This document shows, one piece after another, positions 18,088-26,549 of a stretch of DNA of 64,000 nt. Origin of the DNA: Candidatus Nitrosopumilus sp. GTDB taxonomy: Archaea > Thermoproteota > Nitrososphaeria > Nitrososphaerales > Nitrosopumilaceae. The position numbers and the translations under genes were made by a program. The number at the start of each line of letters is the position of its first letter. Positions within the stretch are counted from its first letter, which is position 1. The stretch is from the NCBI GenBank assembly GCA_029864335.1, contig JAOTTS010000008.1:19834-83833 (forward strand), in the 5' to 3' direction. Under the pieces are notes generated by a model. The model saw only the letters and a program-made list of their open reading frames with translations, made no database searches and was not told the origin of the DNA.

Positions 18088-18435
18088 TTACTCATTGCGT
18101 ATCAAGACTTTTTCAATTATTTCGATTTCTATGTGATCTAAATGTGTTGAATAAATCCTACTCTCATAATTTCGACAAGAATTTGGTGGAATATCTTTAT
18201 CTGATACTACAAGAATTGTCTCCATGTCTGATTTTACCAATACCTTGGCTTTATCCAAAATAGCATCACCTGCACAAATATCGAATTGTACCATGAACGT
18301 TTCAGTGCCAAGTTGTTCTGTTGAACGAACTTCAGTGTAGGCATCTATTGGGATTCGTGAAGGAGATGCAAGATTTTGTTTATGAATTTCAATGAAAGGA
18401 TTACAGAAACTCTCATCATCCTCAGTTAATTCGCT
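18088..18435 (-). pseudogene. Start-less open frame, hypothetical protein fragment
   Basis: A 115-codon minus-strand frame is open from just after TGA (18436-18438) to TAA (18088-18090). It reads like protein throughout (SFCNPFIEIHKQNLASPSRI, then YTEVRSTEQLGTETFMVQFD, then ILVVSDKDIPPNSC). The only ATG is at 18294, in the middle of that sequence, so translation from there would give just the last 68 residues. Most likely it is a gene that lost its 5' end. The family is unknown. Confidence 0.4.
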
Positions 18436-18547
18436 TCAGATAAAACGAGAAAAAGCATTCAGTAAAGCAAAAGATGCACTAAATGATCTTATAACCAACA
18501 CTAAGATCATGAAAAATACAGAAAAACAATATCAAAAAACATTGTGA
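18392..18547 (+). CDS. Tentative 51-residue basic helical ORF
   Basis: ATG 18392 to TGA 18547 encodes a Lys-rich, helix-prone peptide (KREKAFSKAKDALNDLITNT). It overlaps the start-less minus-strand frame by 44 bp, so both cannot be equally real. It is listed because the composition resembles the helical protein at 17530-18021. Low confidence. Confidence 0.2.
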   Translation: MKGLQKLSSSSVNSLQIKREKAFSKAKDALNDLITNTKIMKNTEKQYQKTL

Positions 18548-18652
18548 TTAAAAGAAATTTCAAGATATCTTGTTCCAAAAAATATAGGTTAGAATATAAA
18601 GTAAAATATATTTGAAAATTATTTTTTAATAAAATTTGATTTTAGACAAGTT

Positions 18653-18827
18653 ATGATCTATGAGGGAGTAACACCACCTGCGATCCAAGAAAAACATGGT
18701 GTATTATCCGACGATGTAAAGTGTAACGTAGGATTCCAGTTGGCAGAAAAAAAAATCTACGGGTAAAGCAATATGTGCAAATATAATTACAATTAAGAAA
18801 TTGACTGAACGAGGATTTTTAGTTTAA
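18653..18827 (+). pseudogene. Fragment of a thaumarchaeal secreted-protein C-terminal domain, frameshifted in an A9 run
   Basis: From ATG 18653 the frame reads EGVTPPAIQEKHGVLSDDVK, then CNVGFQLAEKK, and stops at 18764. After an A9 run (18747-18755) another frame continues STGKAICANIITIKKLTERG and FLV to TAA 18825-18827. Joined, the two halves match a motif I know from thaumarchaeal secreted proteins: P-x-x-Q-...-V-x-C-x-x-G-x-Q-L-...-A-x-C-...-K-L-x-E-R-G. The frameshift in a homopolymer could be real decay or a sequencing error. Confidence 0.45.
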
Positions 18828-18829
18828 AT

Positions 18830-18877
18830 CTATACTGTCCACTTTCATCCCCCAAATGGTAGATGAGTCCCCGTGGA
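18830..18877 (-). repeat. Hairpin repeat family, copy 3
   Basis: A minus-strand copy of the repeat at 396-444 and 1169-1216. Here the left part is a perfect hairpin: ATGAGTCC, loop ACGG, GGACTCAT. It directly follows the frameshifted fragment at 18653-18827. Confidence 0.6.
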
Positions 18878-18942
18878 CTCATGCCTAAAATTGTAAGGAC
18901 CTTGAACTAATTTGACAAGTCACCTCGAGGATCCTCATACTT

Positions 18943-19290
18943 TTAGAATATTCCGAATTTACTTGACTCCATCTCTTCTTTTATGGCAATTTTGAATCTA
19001 GGTGATTTACTCTCCAGATTCTTTATTAACCATGTAAGAAACTTTTTTTCCATTCCCTTTCCTTTTAATCTGTCAAAATCTGAACCCATCATCTCTGCCA
19101 ATTTTTGCACTAATGATTTATTCACACTAAGTACAAAAAAGTGCCAACCAAAGGCAAATTCTGAATCTGTCATTACAAAATCCTCTTCACCATGAACCAT
19201 TTCTTCTAAAAGTGATAATTGGTGAGTTAACGCTTTACTAGTTTTATCGAAATCTACTGCAGAAACGTTGATGTTAATTTTACCTTCCAT
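18943..19290 (-). CDS. Conserved-looking hypothetical protein
   Basis: About 115 residues from ATG 19290 (MEGKININVSAVDFDKTSKA). A longer frame to 19338 adds a hydrophobic, unlikely N-terminus overlapping the upstream methyltransferase gene. Mixed alpha/beta composition, with an Asp/Glu-rich middle and a C-terminal KKFLTWLIKNLE helix. No catalytic motif is recognised. Probably in one operon with the methyltransferase at 19331. Confidence 0.6.
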   Translation of the reverse strand: MEGKININVSAVDFDKTSKALTHQLSLLEEMVHGEEDFVMTDSEFAFGWHFFVLSVNKSLVQKLAEMMGSDFDRLKGKGMEKKFLTWLIKNLESKSPRFKIAIKEEMESSKFGIF

Positions 19291-19330
19291 GCTTAATTCA
19301 TGTAAAAACAAAATAAAAAGATTACATGAA

Positions 19331-20092
19331 TTACTCATTTAATAGATGCTCAAAATCGATATCGAAATTCATTTTCATTAATTTGATATAAGTTTGAATG
19401 GATTCTGGAATTTCTTCACCACACGCAACTCCTAACTTTTTTGCATTTATCCAAATCATCAAAGTTTGAATAATTGTTAAAAATCGATCATTTCGAATTT
19501 CCGGTGTTCCAATAGATTTTGTATATCTTTCTGCAAATTCCCATGCGGTGACAAAATCTATGCACTTTACACCAAAAATAGATAATAACTGCTCTTGCAG
19601 GTTTTCAGCTCTTTTAAATGGTATTTTATTGATAACATATGGAAAATTAACTTTATCTGGAAGGCAATTTGGGAGCGGTCCCCAAATTGTAATTATTTTT
19701 GTTTCTGGTTTAAGAGTTTCAAATTTTTCCATCATTTTATTAATTATATTTTCATCTGAAAACCAAAATAAAATAACAGATGCTTCTAAAATGTCTGAAT
19801 CTTCGATATTGCTACAAATGAATTGTCCTTGAAGATTTTTCTCTTTAAGATGAACTTTGGCATTTTGAATTTTTTCATAATTGTTATCTATTCCAACAGC
19901 CTTTTTTACATTAAATTCATTAATTGCAATCTCAACTCCTTTTTCATTTCCACAACCTAAATGATAAAAAATATCATTTTTCCCTAAATCTACAAACTTG
20001 AAAATCTCTCTAAAAGATTTTTCTGGAAGCTGAACATCTTCACCACTGAGTATATTCTCAGGAAGTGTTTCTAGATATTCTTCAATTTTCAA
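19331..20092 (-). CDS. Class I SAM-dependent methyltransferase
   Basis: A 253-residue protein with SAM motif I in FYHLGCGNEKGVEIAINEF, motif II-like acidic VGIDNNYEKI and the post-I loop ICSNIED. The arrangement (GCGxEKG, then ASVILFWFSDENI) resembles the DOT1-like/small-molecule methyltransferase group, but the substrate cannot be told. A helical C-terminal extension of about 80 residues follows the Rossmann core. Confidence 0.7.
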   Translation of the reverse strand: MKIEEYLETLPENILSGEDVQLPEKSFREIFKFVDLGKNDIFYHLGCGNEKGVEIAINEFNVKKAVGIDNNYEKIQNAKVHLKEKNLQGQFICSNIEDSDILEASVILFWFSDENIINKMMEKFETLKPETKIITIWGPLPNCLPDKVNFPYVINKIPFKRAENLQEQLLSIFGVKCIDFVTAWEFAERYTKSIGTPEIRNDRFLTIIQTLMIWINAKKLGVACGEEIPESIQTYIKLMKMNFDIDFEHLLNE

Positions 20093-20117
20093 TATTAAGT
20101 ATGATGTAAACGAGAAT

Positions 20118-20387
20118 TTATTCCCTTATACTTTCTAATTTTGAAACTGCTTGCCATAATTGAGTTCTTACGTATGATGGCATGTTAGGATCTTGTGTAA
20201 CGTCATCTAATAGGCTAATTGTATTTGCAGCTCTTACTGATAATGAAAATTCTTCATTATTCAAATCTGTAATTAAATTTGTTATTGACTTTTTTATTGT
20301 CTTTGGAGTTGAATTGCTAGAAACAATTTGATTTAGCGTATCAATTGCTTCTTTCATAGATTCTTTATTATGAGCATTATCGGCCAT
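20118..20387 (-). CDS. UPF0147 family protein
   Basis: An 89-residue all-helical protein matching the archaeal UPF0147 family: ANTISLLDDVTQDPNMPSYV followed by RTQLWQAVSKLESI. The family is widespread in archaea and small, with no assigned biochemical activity. It lies in a minus-strand run between the Rieske protein and the methyltransferase. Confidence 0.85.
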   Translation of the reverse strand: MADNAHNKESMKEAIDTLNQIVSSNSTPKTIKKSITNLITDLNNEEFSLSVRAANTISLLDDVTQDPNMPSYVRTQLWQAVSKLESIRE

Positions 20388-20422
20388 TTTATTATAATTT
20401 ATTAAAAATTAGAGGTATATAG

Positions 20423-20731
20423 TTACATCTCTACAAATACGCTATCTGATTCTACAACAACATTGTATGATGTTATATCTCTTATTTTTGCTGGGAATTT
20501 TACTAGTTTTCCTGTTTTACAATCAAACTGTGCTGCATGCCAACCACACGTAATTATACATCCCTCTAATTTTCCTTCAGATAAACTTGAACCTGAATGA
20601 GTACAAGAATCATCTGTAGCGAAATATTCTCCGTCAATATTTGCAACTAAAATATCTCTTCCATCAATGGAGACTTTAATCATTTTTCCAGGAAGAATAT
20701 CTGATGTTTTTCCAGCTATAATTTTCCCCAT
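20423..20731 (-). CDS. Rieske-type 2Fe-2S ferredoxin
   Basis: A 102-residue soluble Rieske protein. The two cluster-binding boxes are CTHSGSSLSEG (Cys-x-His) and CGWHAAQFDCKTG (Cys-x2-His), 17 residues apart as in biphenyl-dioxygenase-type ferredoxins. There is no membrane anchor, so it is probably a cytoplasmic electron carrier. Its partner is not evident from neighbours. Confidence 0.9.
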   Translation of the reverse strand: MGKIIAGKTSDILPGKMIKVSIDGRDILVANIDGEYFATDDSCTHSGSSLSEGKLEGCIITCGWHAAQFDCKTGKLVKFPAKIRDITSYNVVVESDSVFVEM

Positions 20732-20779
20732 TGCAGTTATTATCTAACAATTCTTAATATTTTTTCGTATACGGTGAAA

Positions 20780-21559
20780 ATGATGATTAGGGAGGCTAAA
20801 ACTAAAGATAAAATTCCAATCTTAAAATTTTGTAAAAATACTTTTTCTTGGGGTGACTATATTGAACAAGTTTGGGATTTTTGGCTATCTGAAGGCAATC
20901 TTTTCGTATTTGAAAAACAGTTTCCAGTAGGAATCTGTCATGCGTTTTACACCAAAGATCAAGTTTGGATTGAAGGTATTCGAATTGATCCTAATTTCCG
21001 GAGGCAAAAAATTGCCTCAGAACTAGTAATGAATGCTGAATTAGTAGGTAAAGAAAAGAATGTTTCTCTTTCGTATATGCTCATTGACACTCAAAATTTT
21101 TCATCTTTGAAAATGGCAGATTCTTTAAATTATGAAATATTTCAAACTTGGAATTTTTATTCACTACTCTCAAAAAAAAACCTTGATCATAAAATACAAT
21201 TTGAAAAATCATTTAATCCCAAATTTTACCATCATTATGTAAAATCTTGGAGATGGCTTCCAATTGATGATTTTACTCTTTCTCAATTTTATAAGGACAA
21301 AAAAATTATCACATCTTCTAGTTTTGATAATGATTCAGTTGCAATTCTTACTGATTCAGAACATTTTGATAAAACTTTGATTGTTACATTATTTTCAGGT
21401 TCAGAGAATTCTGTTTTGGAAATAATTTCATTTTTACAAAATCATGCAATTGAAAAAAACTATGAAAGAATACAAATTTTAACAAAAGAACACTTACCAA
21501 CATTTGATTCGTTGGAATATAAAATTTCATTTCATTTGATGAAAAAATCTTTGGTTTAA
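20780..21559 (+). CDS. GNAT acetyltransferase with C-terminal extension
   Basis: About 259 residues. The N-terminal half is a GNAT domain: MIREAKTKDKIPILKFC, then VWIEGIRIDPNFRRQKIASE (acetyl-CoA loop) and NFSSLKMADSLNYEI. The C-terminal 120 residues resemble a second, decayed GNAT fold without a recognisable CoA loop. The frame begins at GTG 20774, but ATG 20780 or 20783 is preferred. Substrate unknown. It is convergent with the FAH gene and overlaps its end by 4 bp. Confidence 0.75.
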   Translation: MMIREAKTKDKIPILKFCKNTFSWGDYIEQVWDFWLSEGNLFVFEKQFPVGICHAFYTKDQVWIEGIRIDPNFRRQKIASELVMNAELVGKEKNVSLSYMLIDTQNFSSLKMADSLNYEIFQTWNFYSLLSKKNLDHKIQFEKSFNPKFYHHYVKSWRWLPIDDFTLSQFYKDKKIITSSSFDNDSVAILTDSEHFDKTLIVTLFSGSENSVLEIISFLQNHAIEKNYERIQILTKEHLPTFDSLEYKISFHLMKKSLV

Positions 21560-22425
21560 TCTGATTTAACAAACTTAATCGTGTTGTTTAAAATTCCAAG
21601 ACTTTCTATCTCCATCTCTACTTTATCTCCATCCTTCAAAAATACTGCATTTGGTTTGTTTAGCATAACTCCAGCTGGAGTCCCTGTGGAAATGATATCT
21701 CCTTTTTCTAAAGTCATTACCTTGGAGATTTTTGAAACAATTTCTGGAATCTTAATGAACATGTTGCTTGTAGAAGAATTTTGTCTTAATTCTCCGTTAA
21801 TTTTAGTTGTTAACTTTAGATTTTGTACATCTTGGACTTCATCTACTGTTGTAATCCATGGTCCACAAGGTGCAAATGTATCAAAACTTTTACCTCTGGT
21901 GAATTGCTTATCTTTGAATTGAATATCTCTGGCAGATACATCATTGAAAATCATGTATCCAAATATGGCACTTGATGCATCTTTTACGCTAATATTTTTG
22001 CAGTTTTTTCCAATTATCAAGGCTAATTCTACTTCATAATCTAATTGTTTTACAAAATCTGGGCATATAATATCTGAATTAGTACTGTTGAGTGCTGTTC
22101 TTGGTTTTATTACAATGGCAGGATCTTCTGGTGCTTCCAATCCTTGTTCTTTTGCATGATCTACATAGTTGAATGCCAAGCAGATAATTTTATTTGGATT
22201 TGGTATTGGGGACAATATCTTGTATTTTGAAATATTCTCTGCATATAGTAAATCATTAATTTTATTTTTAATTTCATCATACCAACCATCAAAAAGAAAA
22301 TCTTTCACATTTTGTGGAATTGGAACCCCTGTTAGGTAAGTAATCTCGTCTTTTGTAGATACTTTATCTCCATTTACAAAACCATATGTTTCATTATTCT
22401 CATATAATAATCGGGCTATTTTCAT
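21556..22425 (-). CDS. Fumarylacetoacetate hydrolase (FAH) family enzyme
   Basis: A 289-residue FAH-fold protein: IICLAFNYVDHAKEQ, VIKPRTALN, the metal-binding LDYEVELALIIGK (Glu-x-Glu), FNDVSARDIQ, GPWITT and STGTPAGV. Family members act as hydratases, isomerases or oxaloacetate/acylpyruvate hydrolases. The exact substrate here cannot be deduced. It lies 6 bp downstream of gltX on the same strand and is probably co-transcribed with it. Confidence 0.85.
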   Translation of the reverse strand: MKIARLLYENNETYGFVNGDKVSTKDEITYLTGVPIPQNVKDFLFDGWYDEIKNKINDLLYAENISKYKILSPIPNPNKIICLAFNYVDHAKEQGLEAPEDPAIVIKPRTALNSTNSDIICPDFVKQLDYEVELALIIGKNCKNISVKDASSAIFGYMIFNDVSARDIQFKDKQFTRGKSFDTFAPCGPWITTVDEVQDVQNLKLTTKINGELRQNSSTSNMFIKIPEIVSKISKVMTLEKGDIISTGTPAGVMLNKPNAVFLKDGDKVEMEIESLGILNNTIKFVKSD

Positions 22426-22431
22426 AATTGA

Positions 22432-24141
22432 TCACTTATGTGTGAAAATTGATTGATTCTGTGAATCTTTTCTACAATATCCAAATCTAACAAATTGGAT
22501 TTCTTCTCCTTCTTTTAATTGTAGATAATGTGGTTCTGTATAGACATCCAATTCCTCCAAACTTTCTTCATTAAACTCATCTCCAATAAACAATGCCTTT
22601 GGAATGATCATCTTAATTTCATGTGCAGTTTTTTGAGGGACCCATTGTATTTTTGTAATATCTTTTGCATCTCCATTACTAATCAATTCTCCTTCAAATT
22701 CTGTACCGATTTTTTTAATAATTACATTTCCTAATCCTAAAAGTCTTATTTTGGTTCCTTCTTTGAAATTTTTTGCATCATCACCAGAAATATAGAAATT
22801 TTCATCGATCTCAATTTTTCTTTTACCCATGTCGTTAATTGGATGATTTGGAATTTCTACCGATGATATGGAGAGATTTTTGACTGCTAACTTTTTTGCA
22901 TCACTTACCATGAACAGCCTTATGCTTTCGGCATCTACAAACTTTCGATTGAATGCTTCAAGTACATCAAATGGAGCAAGAGTGTTTGCTTTCGTTAGTC
23001 CTAATGACATGATAAATTTTCTAATGGCTTCAGGTTTTATTCCTCTTCTTCTTAATGCTTCAAGAGTTGGTAATCTTGGATCATCATACCATGAAACCTT
23101 CCCTTCCTCAATCAATGGCTTGATAACTCTTTTTGAAATTGGCATTCCTTTGAATTCTAATCTTGAGAAAAATCCTTGCTGTGGTTTACGCATGTTTAGG
23201 GCATCTAAAATCTCATCAATTAATTCTTTTCTAAGTTCGAATTCTTTTGAACGAAAAGCATGTGTAACACCATCAATACTATCTTCAATTGCTACTGCCA
23301 TATCATAGCTAGGCCAAATTCTAAATTTTTCACCTAATGTGTAATGCTTCTCATCAATTATTCTGAATAATACTGGATCTCTCATAACTGCATTATCTGC
23401 TTTCATATCTCCACGAAATCTGACAATAGCTTCCCCTGCTTTGTATTTTGTATTCATTTTTTCCCAATTTTTATTATTTTTATCAATATTACTCATACTG
23501 CATTTGCAGGCTTTTCTTTCTCTTCTGTTCTTACTGATATTTTCTCTTTTACAAGTACAAACATACGCCTTTCCAGAATTTATTAATTCCAAACCTTTCT
23601 CGTAAAATATCTCCATATCGTCTGAAGTATTTTTTACTATGTCAAATTCTATGCCTAACCATTCTAGTCCAACTTTAATGGCTGCATGATATTCCATTCG
23701 CTCTGCTTCAGGATTGGTATCATCCATTCTTAGAATAAATTTTCCACCATACATCTTTGCATATTCTGAATTAATTATAGCAGCTTTTGCATGCCCTATG
23801 TGTGGATAACCATTAGGTTCTGGAGGGAATCTTGTAACAACTTTACCTTGAACTGCTCCTTTTAATTCTGGAAGTCCCTCTCTCTCCTCAATTTTTTCCT
23901 TAGGTGCCAAAAATTCTGAAAAATTTTCTTTAATTTCTTTTTCTTGTTCTTCAGATGATAATTGATTAATTGAATTAACAATTTCAGAAATATCTTTTGT
24001 AATTTCTTTTACTTTACTTCGATACTCTGGTTTTGTTCCCAGAATTTTTCCCAAAATTATTTTATTTTGAGTTTTTCCTCCATGTTCATATGCATTTTGA
24101 AGTGATATTTTTCTAATTTCTTTTCTTAATTCTTCATCCAT
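22432..24141 (-). CDS. gltX: Glutamyl-tRNA synthetase (archaeal GlxRS type)
   Basis: A 569-residue class I synthetase. The HIGH motif is in PPEPNGYPHIGHAKAAI, and the KMSKS equivalent is GMPISKRVIKPL. The C-terminal half is the beta-barrel anticodon domain of the GlnRS-like archaeal form. An N-terminal archaeal helical domain of about 95 residues precedes the catalytic core. In archaea this enzyme charges tRNA-Glu and also tRNA-Gln for amidation by GatDE. Confidence 0.95.
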   Translation of the reverse strand: MDEELRKEIRKISLQNAYEHGGKTQNKIILGKILGTKPEYRSKVKEITKDISEIVNSINQLSSEEQEKEIKENFSEFLAPKEKIEEREGLPELKGAVQGKVVTRFPPEPNGYPHIGHAKAAIINSEYAKMYGGKFILRMDDTNPEAERMEYHAAIKVGLEWLGIEFDIVKNTSDDMEIFYEKGLELINSGKAYVCTCKRENISKNRRERKACKCSMSNIDKNNKNWEKMNTKYKAGEAIVRFRGDMKADNAVMRDPVLFRIIDEKHYTLGEKFRIWPSYDMAVAIEDSIDGVTHAFRSKEFELRKELIDEILDALNMRKPQQGFFSRLEFKGMPISKRVIKPLIEEGKVSWYDDPRLPTLEALRRRGIKPEAIRKFIMSLGLTKANTLAPFDVLEAFNRKFVDAESIRLFMVSDAKKLAVKNLSISSVEIPNHPINDMGKRKIEIDENFYISGDDAKNFKEGTKIRLLGLGNVIIKKIGTEFEGELISNGDAKDITKIQWVPQKTAHEIKMIIPKALFIGDEFNEESLEELDVYTEPHYLQLKEGEEIQFVRFGYCRKDSQNQSIFTHK

Positions 24142-24161
24142 GCCAGTTTTCCTTATTACAA

Positions 24162-25142
24162 CTATACACTTCTTTTAACTACAAAATCCAATAATGATAT
24201 GAGTTCTGTTTTAGCAGAGCCAGAGTATTTTGATAGAGATTTTTCAGCCTTGTCTGCATATTTTAGAGCCTGTTTTCTTACATTTTCCTCGATATTTAAA
24301 GAACGAATTACATCTACCGCTTTGTTAAGATCATTTTTTGAAATTTTTGAATTTCCAAATGCCTTTAAAATAATTTTTTTATCATCACCTTTTGCTGATT
24401 TTATTGCCATTAAAATTGGAAGTGATTTTTTACCCTCTCTAAGATCATTCCCCACAGGTTTCTTTGTAATCTTAGGATCTCCCATTACTCCGATAAGATC
24501 ATCTGTAATCTGAAATGCAATCCCTAAATTTCTTCCAAATGATGATAGATTTGATATGTCATTAGTTTTATTTGTTGCACATATTGCCCCCATTGCGCAT
24601 GATACATCAAATAATGCAGCTGTTTTTTTGCTAACCATTATAATATAATCTGCTTGTGTTGGAATTTTTCCTTCCTCTGCCATTTTTATATCAAGTAACT
24701 GGCCTTCACATACATCCACACATGCTTTAGCAAGTCTGGAAACTAAATGGGTTATCGCACTTGGTGGTAATTTAGAATCTGTGATTACTTGAAATGCTTT
24801 TGAAAATAAAACATCTCCTGCAAGAATTGCGATAGGCATTCCAAATTTTTTGTGTACTGTAGGAACTCCATGGCGCATTTCATCATTATCCATAATATCA
24901 TCGTGAACTAAAGTAAAGTTATGAACCATTTCTACGGCACTTGCAGCTAACATGGCCTTGGAACTTTTTCCTCCTAAAATTTGGCAACTTCTAATAACCA
25001 TATATGGTCTAAGTCTTTTTCCTCCATTTACAATTAGGTGCCCTGCTGCATCATAGAGTTTTTTTGGATTTCCTTTTAGCTTTGAATTAAGATACTTGTT
25101 TACTGTTTTAGCATTCTTTTCAATTTGTTTAGTTTTTTTCAT
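24162..25142 (-). CDS. Polyprenyl (farnesyl/geranylgeranyl) diphosphate synthase
   Basis: A 326-residue trans-prenyl synthase with both Asp-rich motifs: LVHDDIMDNDEMRHG (first) and FQITDDLIGVMGD (second). It adds isopentenyl units to give the C20 chain of archaeal lipids. Chain length is not certain from sequence. Its start overlaps the end of the IDI gene by 14 bp, and it heads an isoprenoid cluster running IPK-IDI-synthase, with mevalonate kinase upstream. Confidence 0.92.
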   Translation of the reverse strand: MKKTKQIEKNAKTVNKYLNSKLKGNPKKLYDAAGHLIVNGGKRLRPYMVIRSCQILGGKSSKAMLAASAVEMVHNFTLVHDDIMDNDEMRHGVPTVHKKFGMPIAILAGDVLFSKAFQVITDSKLPPSAITHLVSRLAKACVDVCEGQLLDIKMAEEGKIPTQADYIIMVSKKTAALFDVSCAMGAICATNKTNDISNLSSFGRNLGIAFQITDDLIGVMGDPKITKKPVGNDLREGKKSLPILMAIKSAKGDDKKIILKAFGNSKISKNDLNKAVDVIRSLNIEENVRKQALKYADKAEKSLSKYSGSAKTELISLLDFVVKRSV

Positions 25143-25779
25143 TTACTAATCTCCATTTTTTCTTTGGTAAATGAATCTTGATTGCTTTCTGCAATCCTTC
25201 GTGCGTTTTACTATTCATCCATGTAGATAAGATATTTGCATACTTTTCAAGCATTGATTGTTCAGATTTCTCAAGTAATTCTAATGCGATAAGCATCCAT
25301 GGACAATAATTTTGAGGGTTTGTATTTAATTCTGAGAGTAACTCTTTTGCTGAAATCCACTTAATTTCATCAATCTCACCCTCTATCTCTTTTAACTCTG
25401 TAGATTTATCAATTATCCCAATCAATGTTCCACAAATTTCGTTTTCAGAACCTACATTTTTGTAGGGAACATGATACTCAAATTTATGGAGATAGTCCAA
25501 TTTTCCTGTAATTCCTAATTCTTCTGGCATTCTTCTTTCACCTGATGATACATATGTCTCTGATTCTCTTGGATGACTTGCAAATGTTCCATCCCAATCA
25601 TTTGGCCAGAGCATTTTTTCCTTTGCACGTCTTGTAAGAACGAGTCTTCCATCTCTGTCAAATAATAATGCGGTAAATGCTCTATGAAGTTTTCCATCTG
25701 GTAAATGACACTTTACTTTTTCTTCACTACCAATTGGATTATCATTTTCATCAACTAAAATCACAAATTCCTCAGACAT
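25129..25779 (-). CDS. idi: Isopentenyl-diphosphate delta-isomerase, type I (Nudix)
   Basis: Interconverts isopentenyl and dimethylallyl diphosphate. It has the type I Nudix fold with KLHRAFTALLFDRDGRLVLT, the WDGTFASHPRESETY region (where bacterial and eukaryotic enzymes have a catalytic Cys, here Ser), GERRMPEELG and ENEICGTLIG. The C-terminal YCPWMLIALEL is typical. I start at ATG 25779 (MSEEFVILVDEND), overlapping the IPK stop by 8 bp, rather than the longer frame at 25809. Most archaea use the flavin type II enzyme, so the type I form is notable. Confidence 0.9.
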   Translation of the reverse strand: MSEEFVILVDENDNPIGSEEKVKCHLPDGKLHRAFTALLFDRDGRLVLTRRAKEKMLWPNDWDGTFASHPRESETYVSSGERRMPEELGITGKLDYLHKFEYHVPYKNVGSENEICGTLIGIIDKSTELKEIEGEIDEIKWISAKELLSELNTNPQNYCPWMLIALELLEKSEQSMLEKYANILSTWMNSKTHEGLQKAIKIHLPKKKWRLVNEKN

Positions 25780-26524
25780 TTCTTTTACTCCTAAACAATG
25801 TCCCTTCAAATTTCCTATTTTTAACCGCTTTTACAATTCTTTCAGGCTTATTTCCATTCACAAAAAACACATTCATACCCATTTTTGAAATTTTTGTTGC
25901 TTCCTCTACCTTTCTCGTCATTCCTCCTGTCACATCCATTTGATTTTCTAAAATTGAAGGACGTTCACCTTGTAATTCATGAATTAATTTTTTTGATTTT
26001 AGATCTGAATACAATCCATCTTCATTTAATGCAAAAATACAGAGTCTGGGTTTTAGTATTTCTGCAAGATACGTCATAATCTTATCTCCTGATAAAATGA
26101 ATGTTTTATTTTGACCGTACCACAAGGCATCCCCATATGTAACTGGAATTAATCCTGCATTGGCAATTTTTTCAATCTCCTTAATTTTTTTTATAATTGG
26201 TTTATTTCCTGACATAAAATCTGTTGGTGGCAAACAATATGGATTTAATTTATTTTGTAACAATGAATCTAAAATTATTTTATTTAATTCAATCATTGAA
26301 TTTTTTACAATTGCAACCCCTCTTGGATTATATTTTTTTTCTTTAGTGTGCATGTCATATTTTACAGACCAATAATGCCCATAAGAGCCACCACCATGAA
26401 CAATAATTACTGGCTCACTGATTTTCTTTAAACTCTTTGAAATATTACCAATTGTTTTTTTTCTAGGTGATAATGGTTTTTCTTTATTTGTGATGATTGA
26501 CCCTCCTAATTTTATTAGAATCAT
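25772..26524 (-). CDS. ipk: Isopentenyl phosphate kinase
   Basis: A 250-residue amino-acid-kinase-fold enzyme: MILIKLGGSIIT, the family-specific VHGGGSYGHYW with its conserved His, PVTYGDALW, FILSGDKIMTYLA and DVTGGM. It phosphorylates isopentenyl phosphate in the archaeal modified mevalonate pathway. It lies between mevalonate kinase and IDI on the same strand, with overlapping or near-touching ends. Confidence 0.93.
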   Translation of the reverse strand: MILIKLGGSIITNKEKPLSPRKKTIGNISKSLKKISEPVIIVHGGGSYGHYWSVKYDMHTKEKKYNPRGVAIVKNSMIELNKIILDSLLQNKLNPYCLPPTDFMSGNKPIIKKIKEIEKIANAGLIPVTYGDALWYGQNKTFILSGDKIMTYLAEILKPRLCIFALNEDGLYSDLKSKKLIHELQGERPSILENQMDVTGGMTRKVEEATKISKMGMNVFFVNGNKPERIVKAVKNRKFEGTLFRSKRNV

Positions 26525-26549
26525 AATATGTTCGAAATTATTTAGTCAA

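Noticed and set aside
18895..18925. CCTCGAGG near 18908 as a repeat of the tRNA-His 3' end (attachment site)
   Set aside because: Only an 8-bp palindrome is shared with the tRNA; the rest of the T arm is absent.
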